Assembly: GCA_013215215.1 (NCBI GenBank)
Contig: JABSOU010000021.1
Span: 1 to 48,937 of the forward strand
DNA: 48,937 nt
Origin: Cognatishimia sp.
GTDB taxonomy: Bacteria; Pseudomonadota; Alphaproteobacteria; Rhodobacterales; Rhodobacteraceae
Direction of reading: 5' to 3'
Under the pieces are notes generated by a model. That model was not told the origin of the DNA. It worked only from the letters and a program-made list of their open reading frames with translations, and made no database searches. Below are positions 9,342 to 17,850 of this stretch, piece after piece (position 1 is the stretch's first letter; every line of letters starts with the position of its first letter). The position numbers were made by a program, and so were the translations under genes.

Positions 9342-10556
9342 ATGACGCATGATTTCGATATCCTCATCGCGGGCGGAGGCCTAAACGGCCCTGCCCTCGC
9401 CCTTAGCCTGGCCCAAGCTGGGTTTTCTGTCGGCATCGTGGATGCGCGGCCCCAAACGGCGCGCGCCTCGGATAATTTCGATGGGCGCGGCTATGCGCTG
9501 GCTTTGGCCTCCAAACGCCTGCTGAATGCCATCGGGGTTTGGGACAGCGTCGCGGCGGATACGCAACCCATGCTCGACATCAAAGTCAGCGACGGGCGCG
9601 CAGGCGAAGGCCCCTCGCCGTTCTTTCTGCACTTTGATCACAACGAGATAGAAGAAGGCCCCATGGGCTTTATGTGCGAAGACCGCTTCCTCTATCGCGC
9701 CTTTCAGGCGGCTTTGGCAAAGGCCGATGGGATCACCCAGATCAACGAAGACTCTGTGGTCGATCAAGAGAGCACAGCAGCCGGTGTTCAGGTCGCTTTG
9801 GCCTCTGGCAAAACGCTCACTGCGAAATTGCTGGTAGGCTGTGACGGCAAGCAAAGCGGCGTCGCCGCACGGGCTGGCATCAAGCGAACCGGATGGGGCT
9901 ATGGCCAGACAGCTCTGGTCTGCGCGATTAGTCACGAGCTGCCTCATAGCGGTGTTGCTCATCAGTTCTTTATGCCCCCGGGCCCCTTGGCAATCCTGCC
10001 TTTGCCCGGCAACCGCAGCTCAATCGTCTGGTCTGAAACCGCCGAAAACGCCGCGGCCATTCATGCCCTCAGCGACGACGATTACCTCGCGGTCCTGCGG
10101 CCTCGCTTTGGCGATTTCCTCGGAGAGATATCCCTCGCGGGCGCGCGGTTCACCTATCCGCTGGGCTTGAGTGTGGCCAATGATTTCGTCGCCCCCCGCC
10201 TGGCCTTGGTCGGAGACGCCGCCCACGGTCTGCACCCCATCGCAGGTCAGGGGTTGAACGCAGGCCTACGCGATGTCGCGGCTTTGGTTGAGGTCCTAAG
10301 CGATGCCAAATCTCGCGGAGAGGACTTTGCGGCGATTGATGTTCTGGAGCGCTATCAACAGTGGCGTCGGTTCGACACATCGACTCTCGTGGCCGCAACG
10401 GACCTCACGAACAAGCTGTTTTCAAACGACAATCCGCTCTTGCGCATGGGCCGTGATATCGGAATGGGCGTCGTCAACGCCATCCCCGGCCTGCGCCGCA
10501 CATTCATCCGCGAAGCCGCAGGCCTCACCGGAGACCTGCCGCGGCTGATGCGCTAG
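9342..10556 (+). CDS. UbiH/UbiF/VisC/COQ6-family FAD-dependent hydroxylase
   Basis: The 404-residue flavoprotein monooxygenase has the N-terminal dinucleotide-binding fingerprint [19 protein letters not shown], a middle [15 protein letters not shown] segment and the second FAD motif [18 protein letters not shown] near residue 290. The family hydroxylates the ubiquinone ring in quinone synthesis. Whether this one acts at C5, C6 or C1, or is a broad-specificity UbiL/UbiM-like enzyme, cannot be decided by eye. ATG 9342 sits at the very beginning of the conserved region. Its stop overlaps the convergent Trm112 stop by 4 bp (CTAG). Confidence 0.9.
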   Translation: MTHDFDILIAGGGLNGPALALSLAQAGFSVGIVDARPQTARASDNFDGRGYALALASKRLLNAIGVWDSVAADTQPMLDIKVSDGRAGEGPSPFFLHFDHNEIEEGPMGFMCEDRFLYRAFQAALAKADGITQINEDSVVDQESTAAGVQVALASGKTLTAKLLVGCDGKQSGVAARAGIKRTGWGYGQTALVCAISHELPHSGVAHQFFMPPGPLAILPLPGNRSSIVWSETAENAAAIHALSDDDYLAVLRPRFGDFLGEISLAGARFTYPLGLSVANDFVAPRLALVGDAAHGLHPIAGQGLNAGLRDVAALVEVLSDAKSRGEDFAAIDVLERYQQWRRFDTSTLVAATDLTNKLFSNDNPLLRMGRDIGMGVVNAIPGLRRTFIREAAGLTGDLPRLMR

Positions 10557-10738
10557 TCGTCCAGAGCGCGCGCTTCACCGACCAACATGATCGGAATGCC
10601 ATTGCGGATCGGAAAGGCGAGGCCCGCTTTGCGCGACACTAATTCCTGCGCTTCGGCGTCATATTCCAAGGTGCTCTGGGTGCGCGGGCAGATCAAAGCC
10701 TCAAGCATATGCGGGTCAAAAGACGGCGTGTCGCTCAT
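10553..10738 (-). CDS. Trm112 family protein (YcaR-like)
   Basis: The 61-residue protein has the YcaR/Trm112 layout, with MLEALICP near the start and [19 protein letters not shown] at the end. Of the zinc-ligand cysteines found in some members only one remains (CPRT instead of CPxC), so it probably does not bind zinc. In eukaryotes Trm112 activates methyltransferases; the bacterial role is poorly defined. It overlaps the upstream Lon-N protein gene by 4 bp, indicating translational coupling in a minus-strand operon. Confidence 0.88.
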   Translation of the reverse strand: MSDTPSFDPHMLEALICPRTQSTLEYDAEAQELVSRKAGLAFPIRNGIPIMLVGEARALDD

Positions 10739-11379
10739 TGAATCAAATCCTCTTGCGTGCCGCCTCGTAGCGCAAATTCCATGAGCGTCACAAGCGTTTC
10801 CCGCCGCGTCCCCAGCGAAGGTGCCTCAAGCAGAGCCTGCTTATCCTCTGGCTGAAAATCGAGCATCATCGACAGGGAATTGATCAGCAACTCGTCATCC
10901 GCTTCTTCGAGCGTTTCCCAATCTGTCGACAATTCCCGGCTGTCAAAGAACCGCTTCAACAGTTGTAAAAACCCGGGACGTTCAAAGGCTGGATCTTTCT
11001 CTGTGCTGCCAAGGTCGCGCGCAAAATCTTCCCAGCGCACCTGACAACGCCGATAGGGTTGGAAACCTGACAACTCCTGTTCCACCCGAAAGCGGGAAAT
11101 CCCCGTAAGGGTGATCATATAGCGCCCGTCTTCGGTCTCGGAAAACTGGGTGATCCGCCCGGCACAGCCAATCTGATGCAACGCATCTTCGCCGCCATGC
11201 CCATGCACCGCGGGCTGGATCATCGCAATCATCCGTTCGCGCGTTTTCAGCGCATCATCCAGCATCGCCAGATACCGCGGCTCAAAGATATGCAACGGCA
11301 GCCGCGCGCGCGGTAACAGCAATGCGCCCGGCAAAGGAAAGATCGGTACGATTTCGGGAAGATCCGCAGCTTTGAACAT
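10735..11379 (-). CDS. LON peptidase substrate-binding domain protein
   Basis: The 214-residue protein consists only of the Lon N-terminal (PUA-like) domain, with the typical opening [26 protein letters not shown] (shown in parts as [12 protein letters not shown] and [12 protein letters not shown]) and the later GCAGRITQF. It has no AAA or protease domain, so it is not Lon itself. Stand-alone Lon-N proteins are widespread and their function is not settled. ATG 11379 is chosen; a TTG six bases upstream is the alternative, and neither has a strong ribosome site. It lies between cnoX and the Trm112 gene on one strand with short gaps, consistent with an operon. Confidence 0.88.
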   Translation of the reverse strand: MFKAADLPEIVPIFPLPGALLLPRARLPLHIFEPRYLAMLDDALKTRERMIAMIQPAVHGHGGEDALHQIGCAGRITQFSETEDGRYMITLTGISRFRVEQELSGFQPYRRCQVRWEDFARDLGSTEKDPAFERPGFLQLLKRFFDSRELSTDWETLEEADDELLINSLSMMLDFQPEDKQALLEAPSLGTRRETLVTLMEFALRGGTQEDLIQ

Positions 11380-11406
11380 GCTCAAAAGTTTAGCGCGGTT
11401 TCCAGA

Positions 11407-12321
11407 TTAGGCAAATATCATCGAGCTCAGCTTGCGACGCCCGTTCAGAACCACCGGATCATTGGGCTGCAGCGCATCAAAGATGGTGAAAAGCTGCGCC
11501 TTCGCGGCGCCATCATTCCACTCACGATCCAGGCGGAACAGGTCCAAAAGCGTGTTCACAGCGGCCTCTGCATCACCTGCTGCATGTTGCGCCTGCGCCA
11601 GATCCAAACGCGCCTGATAATTCTCTGGCTCGGCCTCGACCTGCGCCATCAAATCGGCAACGGACCCCGCGTTTTCAGCCTGACGCGCCAATTCAATCTG
11701 CGCAAACACCGCTTCGATCTCCTGAGCATCGGCGATCTCGGCTGGTGCACCATTCAGCACGGCTTCCGCCTGATCCACTTCGCCCAACGCCAAATGCGCC
11801 CGCGCCAAGCCACCAAAAGCCGCCGCGTTATTGGGATCCTCTCCCAAAATCGCAGCAAAAGTCTGCGCCGCGTCTGTCGCCTCGCCTGCCTCCAGCATTT
11901 CCTCAGCGGCGGCCAAAGCATCGCCCAGCCCACCATCAGCAGACCCGCCGGATTGCTCTACAACCCGCGCCACAAAAGCGTCGATCTCAGACGGAGGCAC
12001 CGCCCCCTGAAACCCATCAATCGGCTGACCTTGATAGAACGCATAGACCGTCGGGATTGACTGCACCCGCATCTGGCCTGCGATCATCTGGTTCTCATCC
12101 ACATTGACCTTCGCCATAGTGACCGCGCCCTTGGCCTTGGTCACAGCCGCCTCAAGTGCCGGCCCCAAAGTCTTGCATGGCCCACACCAAGGCGCCCAGA
12201 AATCCACAATCACCGGAGCCTGCATCGAGGCCTCGACCACGTCCTGCATAAACGTCGCCTCAGAGACGTCTTTGATCAGCTCCCCTGATGGGGTGTCGCT
12301 ACCTTGTCCAAGCTCGAGCAT
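11407..12321 (-). CDS. cnoX: Thioredoxin-TPR chaperone CnoX (YbbN-like)
   Basis: The 304-residue protein starts with a thioredoxin domain (about 20-130) carrying WCGPC at residues 45-49. Tetratricopeptide-like helices follow to the C-terminus (repeated LARAHLALGEVDQAEAVL and LDLAQAQHAAGDAEAAV). This is the architecture of CnoX/YbbN, a chaperedoxin that protects proteins from oxidative aggregation and hands them to GroEL. The alphaproteobacterial form keeps both active-site cysteines, so it is likely redox active. ATG 12321 is preceded by GGAG at proper distance; the frame upstream to 12375 is not needed. It heads a minus-strand cluster with the Lon-N and Trm112 genes. Confidence 0.88.
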   Translation of the reverse strand: MLELGQGSDTPSGELIKDVSEATFMQDVVEASMQAPVIVDFWAPWCGPCKTLGPALEAAVTKAKGAVTMAKVNVDENQMIAGQMRVQSIPTVYAFYQGQPIDGFQGAVPPSEIDAFVARVVEQSGGSADGGLGDALAAAEEMLEAGEATDAAQTFAAILGEDPNNAAAFGGLARAHLALGEVDQAEAVLNGAPAEIADAQEIEAVFAQIELARQAENAGSVADLMAQVEAEPENYQARLDLAQAQHAAGDAEAAVNTLLDLFRLDREWNDGAAKAQLFTIFDALQPNDPVVLNGRRKLSSMIFA

Positions 12322-12400
12322 TGTCTGGCTCCATATTCCTAAGTTACGGCCTATATGGCGGCTTTGCGCAAGCATGCCAAGGGATACACTCCCTTTTTCT

Positions 12401-12455
12401 CTTGCCCAAAGTATCCCGGGGGAGCCCCGAAATCGGGGCGGGGGCAGAGCCCCCT
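12401..12455. repeat. CTTGCCC-type intergenic repeat, copy 1
   Basis: The sequence begins CTTGCCCAAAGTATCCCGGG and continues through GGGGCGGGGGCAGAGCCCC just beside the xthA stop (12458). Related blocks lie at 25057 and 39690. Such GC-rich elements with a CTTGCCCRAARTA core recur at gene ends in roseobacters, probably acting in termination. Confidence 0.7.
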
Positions 12456-12457
12456 AA

Positions 12458-13246
12458 TCAGATATCAAATGTCGCAAAAACCGGTGCATGATCGCTCGGC
12501 TTCTCCCAGCCCCGAGCATCCCGCAAAACACGGCTGGAATGCCCCGCATTGGAGATATCCGGCGTCGCCCAAACGTGATCCAATCGCCGCCCCTTATCGG
12601 CCGCATCCCAATCCTTGGCGCGATAGCTCCACCAGCTATAAAGCCGCCCCTCCGGGATATCCTGACGCGTGATATCAACCCAACCGCCCGCATCTTGCGT
12701 TTCCGCCAGATGCTCGACCTCAATCGGCGTATGGCTGACCACCTTTAACAGCTTCTTGTGATCCCAAACGTCGTCCTCTCGCGGCGCGATATTCAGGTCG
12801 CCAACAAGGATGGATTTCTCGGGCTTCTCCGCATGAAACCAGTCCCGCATATCGGTCAGATAGTCGAGTTTCTGGCCAAATTTCTCGTTTTTCTCGCGGT
12901 TGGGCTCATCGCCGCCAGCGGGCACATAGAAATTCTGAACCGTAACGCCATTCTCCAGACGACCCGCCACATGGCGTGCATGACCCAGATTGGCGAAATC
13001 CTTGTCACCCGCATCCACCATCGGAATTTTCGACAGGATCGCCACGCCGTTGTACCCTTTCTGACCCCGCGCAACCATGTGGGTGTAGCCAAGCGCCGCG
13101 AAGCCTTCGGTCGGGATCTTTTCAACCGGGCTTTTGCATTCCTGCAAACACAGAACATCCGGTGCCTCTTCTTCCAAGAGCTTCAAGACAATCGGCTCGC
13201 GCAGGCGCACAGAGTTGATGTTCCAGGTGGCAAGGGTAAAAGACAT
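12458..13246 (-). CDS. xthA: Exodeoxyribonuclease III / AP endonuclease
   Basis: The 262-residue enzyme belongs to the ExoIII/APE1 metal-dependent endonucleases, which incise abasic sites in base excision repair and degrade 3' ends. Visible motifs are ATWNINSVRLREP at the start, LCLQECKSP (metal-binding Glu), YNGVAILSK, LVGDLNIAPREDDVWD (catalytic Asp/Asn) and the C-terminal SDHAPVFATF (catalytic His). Length equals the family norm. ATG 13246 begins directly before the first conserved strand; the upstream frame to 13309 is rejected. Its stop is directly bordered by a GC-rich repeat. Confidence 0.94.
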   Translation of the reverse strand: MSFTLATWNINSVRLREPIVLKLLEEEAPDVLCLQECKSPVEKIPTEGFAALGYTHMVARGQKGYNGVAILSKIPMVDAGDKDFANLGHARHVAGRLENGVTVQNFYVPAGGDEPNREKNEKFGQKLDYLTDMRDWFHAEKPEKSILVGDLNIAPREDDVWDHKKLLKVVSHTPIEVEHLAETQDAGGWVDITRQDIPEGRLYSWWSYRAKDWDAADKGRRLDHVWATPDISNAGHSSRVLRDARGWEKPSDHAPVFATFDI

Positions 13247-13339
13247 GGGCAAATCTCGCGTTTGTGTTGACCGCACTCTAGCCAGAGCACTGCCAAGAGG
13301 CCACGCCAAACCTCACCCCTGCTGACAGTTTCAGGGCAC

Positions 13340-13368
13340 AAAAAAAGGTCCGGATCAAATCCGGACCT
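13340..13368 (-). terminator. Strong intrinsic terminator behind the response regulator gene
   Basis: The perfect 10-bp stem AGGTCCGGAT / ATCCGGACCT (13346-13355 with 13359-13368) has a 3-base loop and is followed on the minus strand by seven U. It lies 140 bases beyond the response regulator stop, so it ends either a long 3' UTR or a separate small RNA. Confidence 0.88.
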
Positions 13369-13432
13369 AGTCCAACAGGGAGGTGCATATCTTGACCCGG
13401 ATATGCGCGGTATCACCAAAAGGTTGTATTTA
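13340..13432 (-). ncRNA. Candidate small RNA with exposed anti-Shine-Dalgarno sequence
   Basis: On the minus strand a 7-bp hairpin GCATATC / GATATGC (13100-type spacing; positions 13100 do not apply, the arms are 13385-13391 and 13100+300=13400-13406) is followed by unpaired ACCTCCCT (13378-13384) and then the strong terminator at 13340-13368. A TTGACA hexamer lies at 13456-13461, though the -10 is weak. CACCTCC equals the anti-SD end of 16S rRNA, as in the anti-SD loops of known alphaproteobacterial small RNAs. It may be a separate transcript or a processed 3' UTR of the response regulator mRNA. No significant reading frame is inside. Confidence 0.45.
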
Positions 13433-13512
13433 CTGTGTCACAAGAGTGCGAAAACTGTCAATTCGAGCATGCCTTTGTATGCTTAATTTTTCGCAAACGC
13501 GGCGTTCCCGCC

Positions 13513-14199
13513 TCACGCAACCAGTCGATACCCACCGGATTCGGTCACCAAAAGCCGTGCATTCGAGGGATCTGGCTCGATCTTTTGACGCAACCGATAG
13601 ATGTGTGTTTCCAGCGTGTGGGTCGTAACACCTGCATTATATCCCCAGACCTCGTGCAAGAGGATATCGCGGGCAACCACGCCGTCTGTGCTGCGATAGA
13701 GGAACTTGAGGATGTTGGTTTCCTTCTCGGTCAGACGGATCTTGCGATCCTCTTCAGTCACCAAAATCTTCATCGCAGGCTTGAATGTATACGGCCCAAG
13801 CGTGAACACAGCGTCTTCGCTTTGCTCATGTTGCCGCAGTTGTGCACGGATCCGCGCCAACAGCACGGGGAACTTAAACGGCTTGCTCACATAGTCATTG
13901 GCCCCGGCATCCAGACCCAAAATCGTGTCGGCATCGGTATCGTGCCCGGTCAACATCAGGATCGGGCTTTTGACACCCTGCTTGCGCATCAGGCGGCACA
14001 ACTCGCGACCATCGGTGTCAGGCAACCCCACATCGAGAATGATCAGATCGAACAGACCCTCTTTGATGCGCCCCATGGCCTCAGAGCCATTGCCAGCTTC
14101 AAAGACATCGAAGTCCTCGGTCATCACCAATTGTTCTGACAGGGCCTCACGCAGGTCCTCGTCATCGTCTACCAGTAGAATTTTCTTGAGCTGAGCCAT
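13513..14199 (-). CDS. OmpR/PhoB-family response regulator (orphan)
   Basis: The 228-residue protein has a receiver domain (1-118) with acidic cluster VDDDED (residues 10-15), the phospho-acceptor Asp56 in LIILDVGLPD, and the conserved Lys of YVSKPF. It is followed by an OmpR-type winged helix (about 130-228) with EKETNILKFLYR, VWGYNAGVTTHTLETHI and the wing VTESGGYRLVA. It should bind DNA when phosphorylated. No histidine kinase gene is adjacent, so its partner is unknown. The target genes are unknown too. A candidate small RNA follows it on the same strand, and the ribA gene is divergent with 160 bp between. Confidence 0.92.
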   Translation of the reverse strand: MAQLKKILLVDDDEDLREALSEQLVMTEDFDVFEAGNGSEAMGRIKEGLFDLIILDVGLPDTDGRELCRLMRKQGVKSPILMLTGHDTDADTILGLDAGANDYVSKPFKFPVLLARIRAQLRQHEQSEDAVFTLGPYTFKPAMKILVTEEDRKIRLTEKETNILKFLYRSTDGVVARDILLHEVWGYNAGVTTHTLETHIYRLRQKIEPDPSNARLLVTESGGYRLVA

Positions 14200-14361
14200 C
14201 GGGTCCTCCTCATTCGGTTTCCAAAGACTTGAGACCGGATGACAATTTTCTCAAGGTATGCTGCAAAAACTTCACGTGGACGTGTAAATCGCGTGGGAAT
14301 TGTTTCACAATACGTCAAAAGAGCAGTACATGTTCGGCTCTGAACCACCGAAAGTATTTCA
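14200..14361. promoter_or_regulatory. Divergent promoter region, response regulator / ribA
   Basis: These 162 bases separate divergent starts. The response regulator has GAGGAGG about 6 bases before its ATG. A palindrome-like CACGTGGACGTG lies at about 14275-14286. There is no sequence resembling the conserved FMN riboswitch, so ribA is probably not FMN-riboswitch controlled here. Confidence 0.45.
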
Positions 14362-15453
14362 ATGAGCTTCGCGCCAAACATCCTCGAACTCATCGCCCGC
14401 GCCCGGTCGGACATGCGTATGGGCGTGCCCGTGATCATGACCGGAGAGGGACAGGCGTTATTGGTGGCCTCGGCTGAAACCATGTCTGAGGAGCGTTTGA
14501 CAGATTTTCGGGGATTGGCGCCGGAGCTTGTTTTGGTCATTACAGCACGGCGTGCCGAAACACTGAAAGCACGGGTCTATGACAAAGACATCGCCCGTAT
14601 CCGCATGCCCGCAGACGCAACCACGCGATGGGTGCATTGTGTGGCAGATCCCTCGGATGACTTGATGATGCCCATGAAAGGCCCTCTGGCGGTCGAGCGG
14701 GGTGGAGATGTAGGACTGCATCAAACCGCAATTTCCTTGGCAAAGTCCGCCCAACTCTTGCCCGCGGTTGTCGTGTTGCCCCTACATGACGCAGGGAGTT
14801 TCGCGCTTGAGCATGGTCTGACGATCGTGCCCTCGCAGCTTGCGGCGGAAAATATGGCCGAAGCACATCAGATGGATTCGGTCATTCATGCCGGCCTGCC
14901 TATGCGCGCTGCTGAATCAGGGCGCCTGCATATTTTCCGCCCAGATGACGGCGGTGAAGAACACTACGCCATCGAAATCGGCAAACCGTCGCGGGATAAA
15001 CCAGTGCTCGCACGTCTGCACTCGGCCTGTTTCACCGGGGACGTTCTGGGATCGTTAAAATGCGACTGTGGCCCTCAGCTGAATGCGGCTTTGATGCAAA
15101 TGGGCAGTGACGGCGAAGGGGTGCTTTTGTACCTCAACCAAGAAGGTCGCGGCATTGGCCTGGCGAATAAAATGCGCGCCTATAGCCTGCAGGACCAGGG
15201 GTTTGACACGGTCGAAGCCAACCACCGCCTTGGGTTTGAGGACGACGAACGCGACTTTCGTATTGGCGCAAACCTCTTGAAGAAGATGGGCTTTTCCTCG
15301 GTGAGGCTTTTGACGAACAACCCACGCAAAATCGCGATGATGGAAAACGAAGGTATCCAAGTGGCCGAACGTGTCGAGCTGAAGGTCGGCGAGAATCGCT
15401 TCAATTCCGCCTATCTCGCGACCAAGGCCGCAAAATCCGGGCATCTCTTGTGA
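14362..15453 (+). CDS. ribA: GTP cyclohydrolase II with degenerate N-terminal DHBP-synthase-like domain
   Basis: The 363-residue protein opens riboflavin synthesis by converting GTP to 2,5-diamino-6-ribosylamino-pyrimidinone phosphate. The catalytic half (from about residue 200) shows the zinc ligands in CFTGDVLGSLKCDC, then NQEGRGIGL and LTNNPRKIAMMENEGI. The first 190 residues align in layout with the RibB half of RibBA fusions but lack the acidic DDExREnEGD active site. It probably cannot make dihydroxybutanone phosphate, so a separate RibB would be needed. Start ATG 14362 has only a weak ribosome site. The stop TGA overlaps the GTG start of the next gene by 4 bp. Confidence 0.92.
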   Translation: MSFAPNILELIARARSDMRMGVPVIMTGEGQALLVASAETMSEERLTDFRGLAPELVLVITARRAETLKARVYDKDIARIRMPADATTRWVHCVADPSDDLMMPMKGPLAVERGGDVGLHQTAISLAKSAQLLPAVVVLPLHDAGSFALEHGLTIVPSQLAAENMAEAHQMDSVIHAGLPMRAAESGRLHIFRPDDGGEEHYAIEIGKPSRDKPVLARLHSACFTGDVLGSLKCDCGPQLNAALMQMGSDGEGVLLYLNQEGRGIGLANKMRAYSLQDQGFDTVEANHRLGFEDDERDFRIGANLLKKMGFSSVRLLTNNPRKIAMMENEGIQVAERVELKVGENRFNSAYLATKAAKSGHLL

Positions 15454-15959
15454 GCGATTTACGCCTTACGCCTCAGGGAATCTGGTTCCTGGGCAGAAGG
15501 TTTCCTTGCGCGATTGGTAAAGGCGGCATTCGGGTTCAAAAACGTGAAGGCGACGGGGCGACACCGGCAGGTATTCACCGCATTGTCGGCATGTTGTATC
15601 GCGCTGATCGTCTGGCCCAACCGCAGCCTTGGGCCGAGAAAATTGGCCCGCAGGATTTATGGTCCGATGCGTCCGAGTCTCCTGATTACAACCAACTGGT
15701 CCGCAAACCCTATACATTCAGCCACGAGGTAATGCGTCGCGCGGATCCTCTATACGACATTGTTTTTATTACAGATTACAACTATCCGGAGGCGCGATCT
15801 GGACTCGGCTCCGCAATCTTCCTGCACCAATGGCGCAGACCGCGGTTTCCGACAGAAGGCTGTATTGCGCTGCGTCGCGATCATTTGAAATGGATCGCTA
15901 AGCGGGTGACCAGAGGCGCATTGCTGGACGTCTCGCCAAGCTTGGCGTCAGACGACTAG
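15450..15959 (+). CDS. L,D-transpeptidase (YkuD) family protein
   Basis: The 169-residue protein begins with GTG inside the ribA stop (GTGA overlap), so it is translationally coupled. It has the ErfK/YbiS/YkuD catalytic pattern, with a His in IFLHQW and a catalytic Cys near residue 138 in FPTEGCIALRR. An earlier KREGDGATPAG segment is typical of the subgroup without signal peptide. The classical family makes 3-3 cross-links in peptidoglycan or attaches lipoproteins. Because this short form has no visible export signal, its cellular site and substrate are uncertain. Its stop overlaps the convergent YggS gene by CTAG. Confidence 0.85.
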   Translation: MSDLRLTPQGIWFLGRRFPCAIGKGGIRVQKREGDGATPAGIHRIVGMLYRADRLAQPQPWAEKIGPQDLWSDASESPDYNQLVRKPYTFSHEVMRRADPLYDIVFITDYNYPEARSGLGSAIFLHQWRRPRFPTEGCIALRRDHLKWIAKRVTRGALLDVSPSLASDD

Positions 15960-16609
15960 CCGTAGTCTCGCGCCCCAAAGATCGCGGAGCCGACCCGCAC
16001 ATGAGTCGCCCCAAAGCTCACGGCCTTCTCGAAATCGCTGCTCATGCCCATCGACAGGCCCTTTAATCCATTGCGCTCAGCAATTTTAGCGAGAAGCGCG
16101 AAGTGCAGGCTGGGTTCTTCATCGACCGGCGGAATACACATCAACCCTTTGATCGGGAGATCCAAGTTGCGGCAGTCGTTCACGAAACCATCCGCATCTT
16201 TCGGCAAAACACCAGCTTTCTGAGGCTCTTCCCCGGTGTTCACCTGAATGAACAGGTCTGGGCATTTTCCCATTTCCTGCGCCAAACGGGCCAGAGTGCT
16301 CGCGAGTTTTGGGCGATCCAGCGAATGAATCACTTCAAACAGCTCCATAGCTTGCCGCGCCTTGTTGGTTTGAAGTGGACCAAGCAAGTGAACGGTAACG
16401 CCATCAAACGTCTCGCGAAATTCGGGCCACTTCCCAGCGGCTTCTTGAACTTTGTTCTCACCGAAAACTCGGTGACCTTGCTCCAGAACCGCGTGAACGC
16501 GCTCGTTTGGCTGAACTTTCGACACGGCGATCAACTCAGTGCTCCCCGGCCCACGACCCGCCTCAGTTTCTGCTTTCACGATCCGGTCTTGAATTTCAAC
16601 GAGTGACAT
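15956..16609 (-). CDS. YggS/PLPBP-family pyridoxal-phosphate homeostasis protein
   Basis: The 217-residue TIM-barrel PLP protein shows the PLP-binding Lys in ELIAVSKVQPNERV (residue about 31) and the phosphate-binding C-terminus with LSMGMSSDFEKAVSFGATHVRVG (read as LSMGMSSDF then THVRVGSAIFG). The family has no known enzyme activity; it buffers pyridoxal phosphate and affects amino-acid balance. Size and motifs are standard. It is a single-gene unit convergent with the YkuD-type gene and upstream of the porins. Confidence 0.93.
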   Translation of the reverse strand: MSLVEIQDRIVKAETEAGRGPGSTELIAVSKVQPNERVHAVLEQGHRVFGENKVQEAAGKWPEFRETFDGVTVHLLGPLQTNKARQAMELFEVIHSLDRPKLASTLARLAQEMGKCPDLFIQVNTGEEPQKAGVLPKDADGFVNDCRNLDLPIKGLMCIPPVDEEPSLHFALLAKIAERNGLKGLSMGMSSDFEKAVSFGATHVRVGSAIFGARDYG

Positions 16610-16661
16610 GTGGGTCCCTTGGCAAGTTTCGTCGCACCGAACACCAATTTTCTACAAAAGA

Positions 16662-16687
16662 AAAGGGCGGCTCGAGTGAGCCGCCCT
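16662..16687 (-). terminator. Terminator of porin 1
   Basis: The 10-bp perfect stem AGGGCGGCTC / GAGCCGCCCT (16664-16673 with 16678-16687) has loop GAGT and a U-rich tail on the minus strand, just after the porin stop. Confidence 0.85.
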
Positions 16688-16713
16688 AAAATTGGGTCTT
16701 CTTGTTCTAAGAA

Positions 16714-17541
16714 TTAGAACTTGAAGGAGATACCCAGGTCTGCGCGCTGGTCGCCGTTAACTTCACCGAAGCCGCCAGCCAGAGTTGCGCCGCCCAGGTC
16801 GTATGCAACGCCGATGCCGTACGCGTCTGCGCCGCTGTCACGCTCTGCATAAGCTGCGGTTACAGTTACGTCACCGGAAGTGTAGGACGCGTCGATACCG
16901 TAAGCGGTGTCGTTCAGAACGCCGTTGTCTACGTAGGTTGCGTTCACAGAGAATGCGCCTGCGGAGTAACCGATGGTAGCTTTCATGTCGTTGTCGCCAA
17001 CGGTGTTGTCACGGAAGCCAGCGGAGAAAGAGAAACCGTCGATGGAACCGGAGAATGCAAGCGCGATGTCGTCGTTGGAGGAGTCCAAGGACACTGCAAC
17101 AGAGTAGTCACCGAAGGAGTAGTCGATACGTACGTCGTCGGAACCGTTTTCGCCGTAATCGTCAACGATGTCGTCCACGCCCAGGCCGTCAAAGCCAACA
17201 TCTGCGATGCCGCCGGTGTCTTGTGCTTCACCGATGTCGCCAACGGTCAGTGTCAGGCCTTCGTAGGAGATGAATACTTCTGGGTCAGAAGCGCCACCGC
17301 CAGTTGTGTGCGCGGAGTTGTTGGAATCTGCGTCCAGGTCAACAGAAGCACCGAAAGCGATACCGCCATCAGTTTCGCCGGAACCTTTAACGTCAAAGTC
17401 GATTTCGTTTTTGACGACGGTGTCGCCTGCTGCATCAGAGTAATACAGACCCATGTTTGCGGAACCAGAGATGGTCACGTCCGCAGCTGCAACACCAGCG
17501 GTCAGAACCAGCGCGGTGGAAGCAAAGAGAACTTTTTTCAT
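16714..17541 (-). CDS. Rhodobacter-type general porin, copy 1
   Basis: The 275-residue outer-membrane beta-barrel starts with signal peptide MKKVLFASTALVLTAGVAAA. Short alternating amphipathic strands rich in Gly, Asp and aromatics follow, ending in Phe (ISFKF) as outer-membrane proteins do for BAM recognition. Motifs such as ISGSANMGLYY and ISYEGLTLTVGDIGEA mark the general porin family of Rhodobacterales. Trimeric pores of this type pass small hydrophilic solutes. The protein is acidic, as expected for marine species. It is a tandem paralogue of the next gene, with strong N- and C-terminal identity and divergence in the loops. Confidence 0.93.
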   Translation of the reverse strand: MKKVLFASTALVLTAGVAAADVTISGSANMGLYYSDAAGDTVVKNEIDFDVKGSGETDGGIAFGASVDLDADSNNSAHTTGGGASDPEVFISYEGLTLTVGDIGEAQDTGGIADVGFDGLGVDDIVDDYGENGSDDVRIDYSFGDYSVAVSLDSSNDDIALAFSGSIDGFSFSAGFRDNTVGDNDMKATIGYSAGAFSVNATYVDNGVLNDTAYGIDASYTSGDVTVTAAYAERDSGADAYGIGVAYDLGGATLAGGFGEVNGDQRADLGISFKF

Positions 17542-17800
17542 AGTTTTTCCCTCGGATTGAAATTTAGATCCCCAACCGCGTTTGCCGGTGGGTATGAGGG
17601 TGTTTCGCTTTTTTTGCCTGAGTCTATCAATGGTTCAGTTTGATTTATCGAAAGTATAGAAAAAAGTGTGTGAAAGATGTCGCATAGGGTTATTTCAAGT
17701 ATTCCAAAGTATATTCCACTGGATTCCTTCCTATTTGTCTAAAAAAACAAAATTGACCGAGCGTTTGCTCGATCTTTCCGTCTTTTCCATAGGAAAAGAA
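17542..17800 (-). promoter_or_regulatory. Promoter region and 5' UTR of porin 1
   Basis: This AT-rich region lies between the two porin genes. GAGGGAAAAAC precedes the ATG. The block GTATTCCAAAGTATA (17699-17713, plus strand) closely matches GTATCCAAAGTATA upstream of porin 2 (18881-18894), suggesting a common regulator site. A small hairpin CGAGC..GCTCG lies near 17758-17770. No gene is seen. Confidence 0.55.
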
Positions 17801-17825
17801 AAGGGCGGTTCCGAGGAACCGCCCT
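17800..17825 (-). terminator. Terminator of porin 2
   Basis: The 10-bp stem AGGGCGGTTC / GAACCGCCCT (17802-17811 with 17816-17825) is followed on the minus strand by UUUUCUUUUCC. It resembles the porin 1 terminator in its AGGGCGG core, as expected from a whole-unit duplication. Confidence 0.85.
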
Positions 17826-17850
17826 AATATGGGATCTTCAGCTTCTTAGA

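Noticed and set aside
14200..14361. Possible FMN riboswitch before ribA
   Set aside because: None of the conserved FMN-element blocks is recognisable in the 162 bases.
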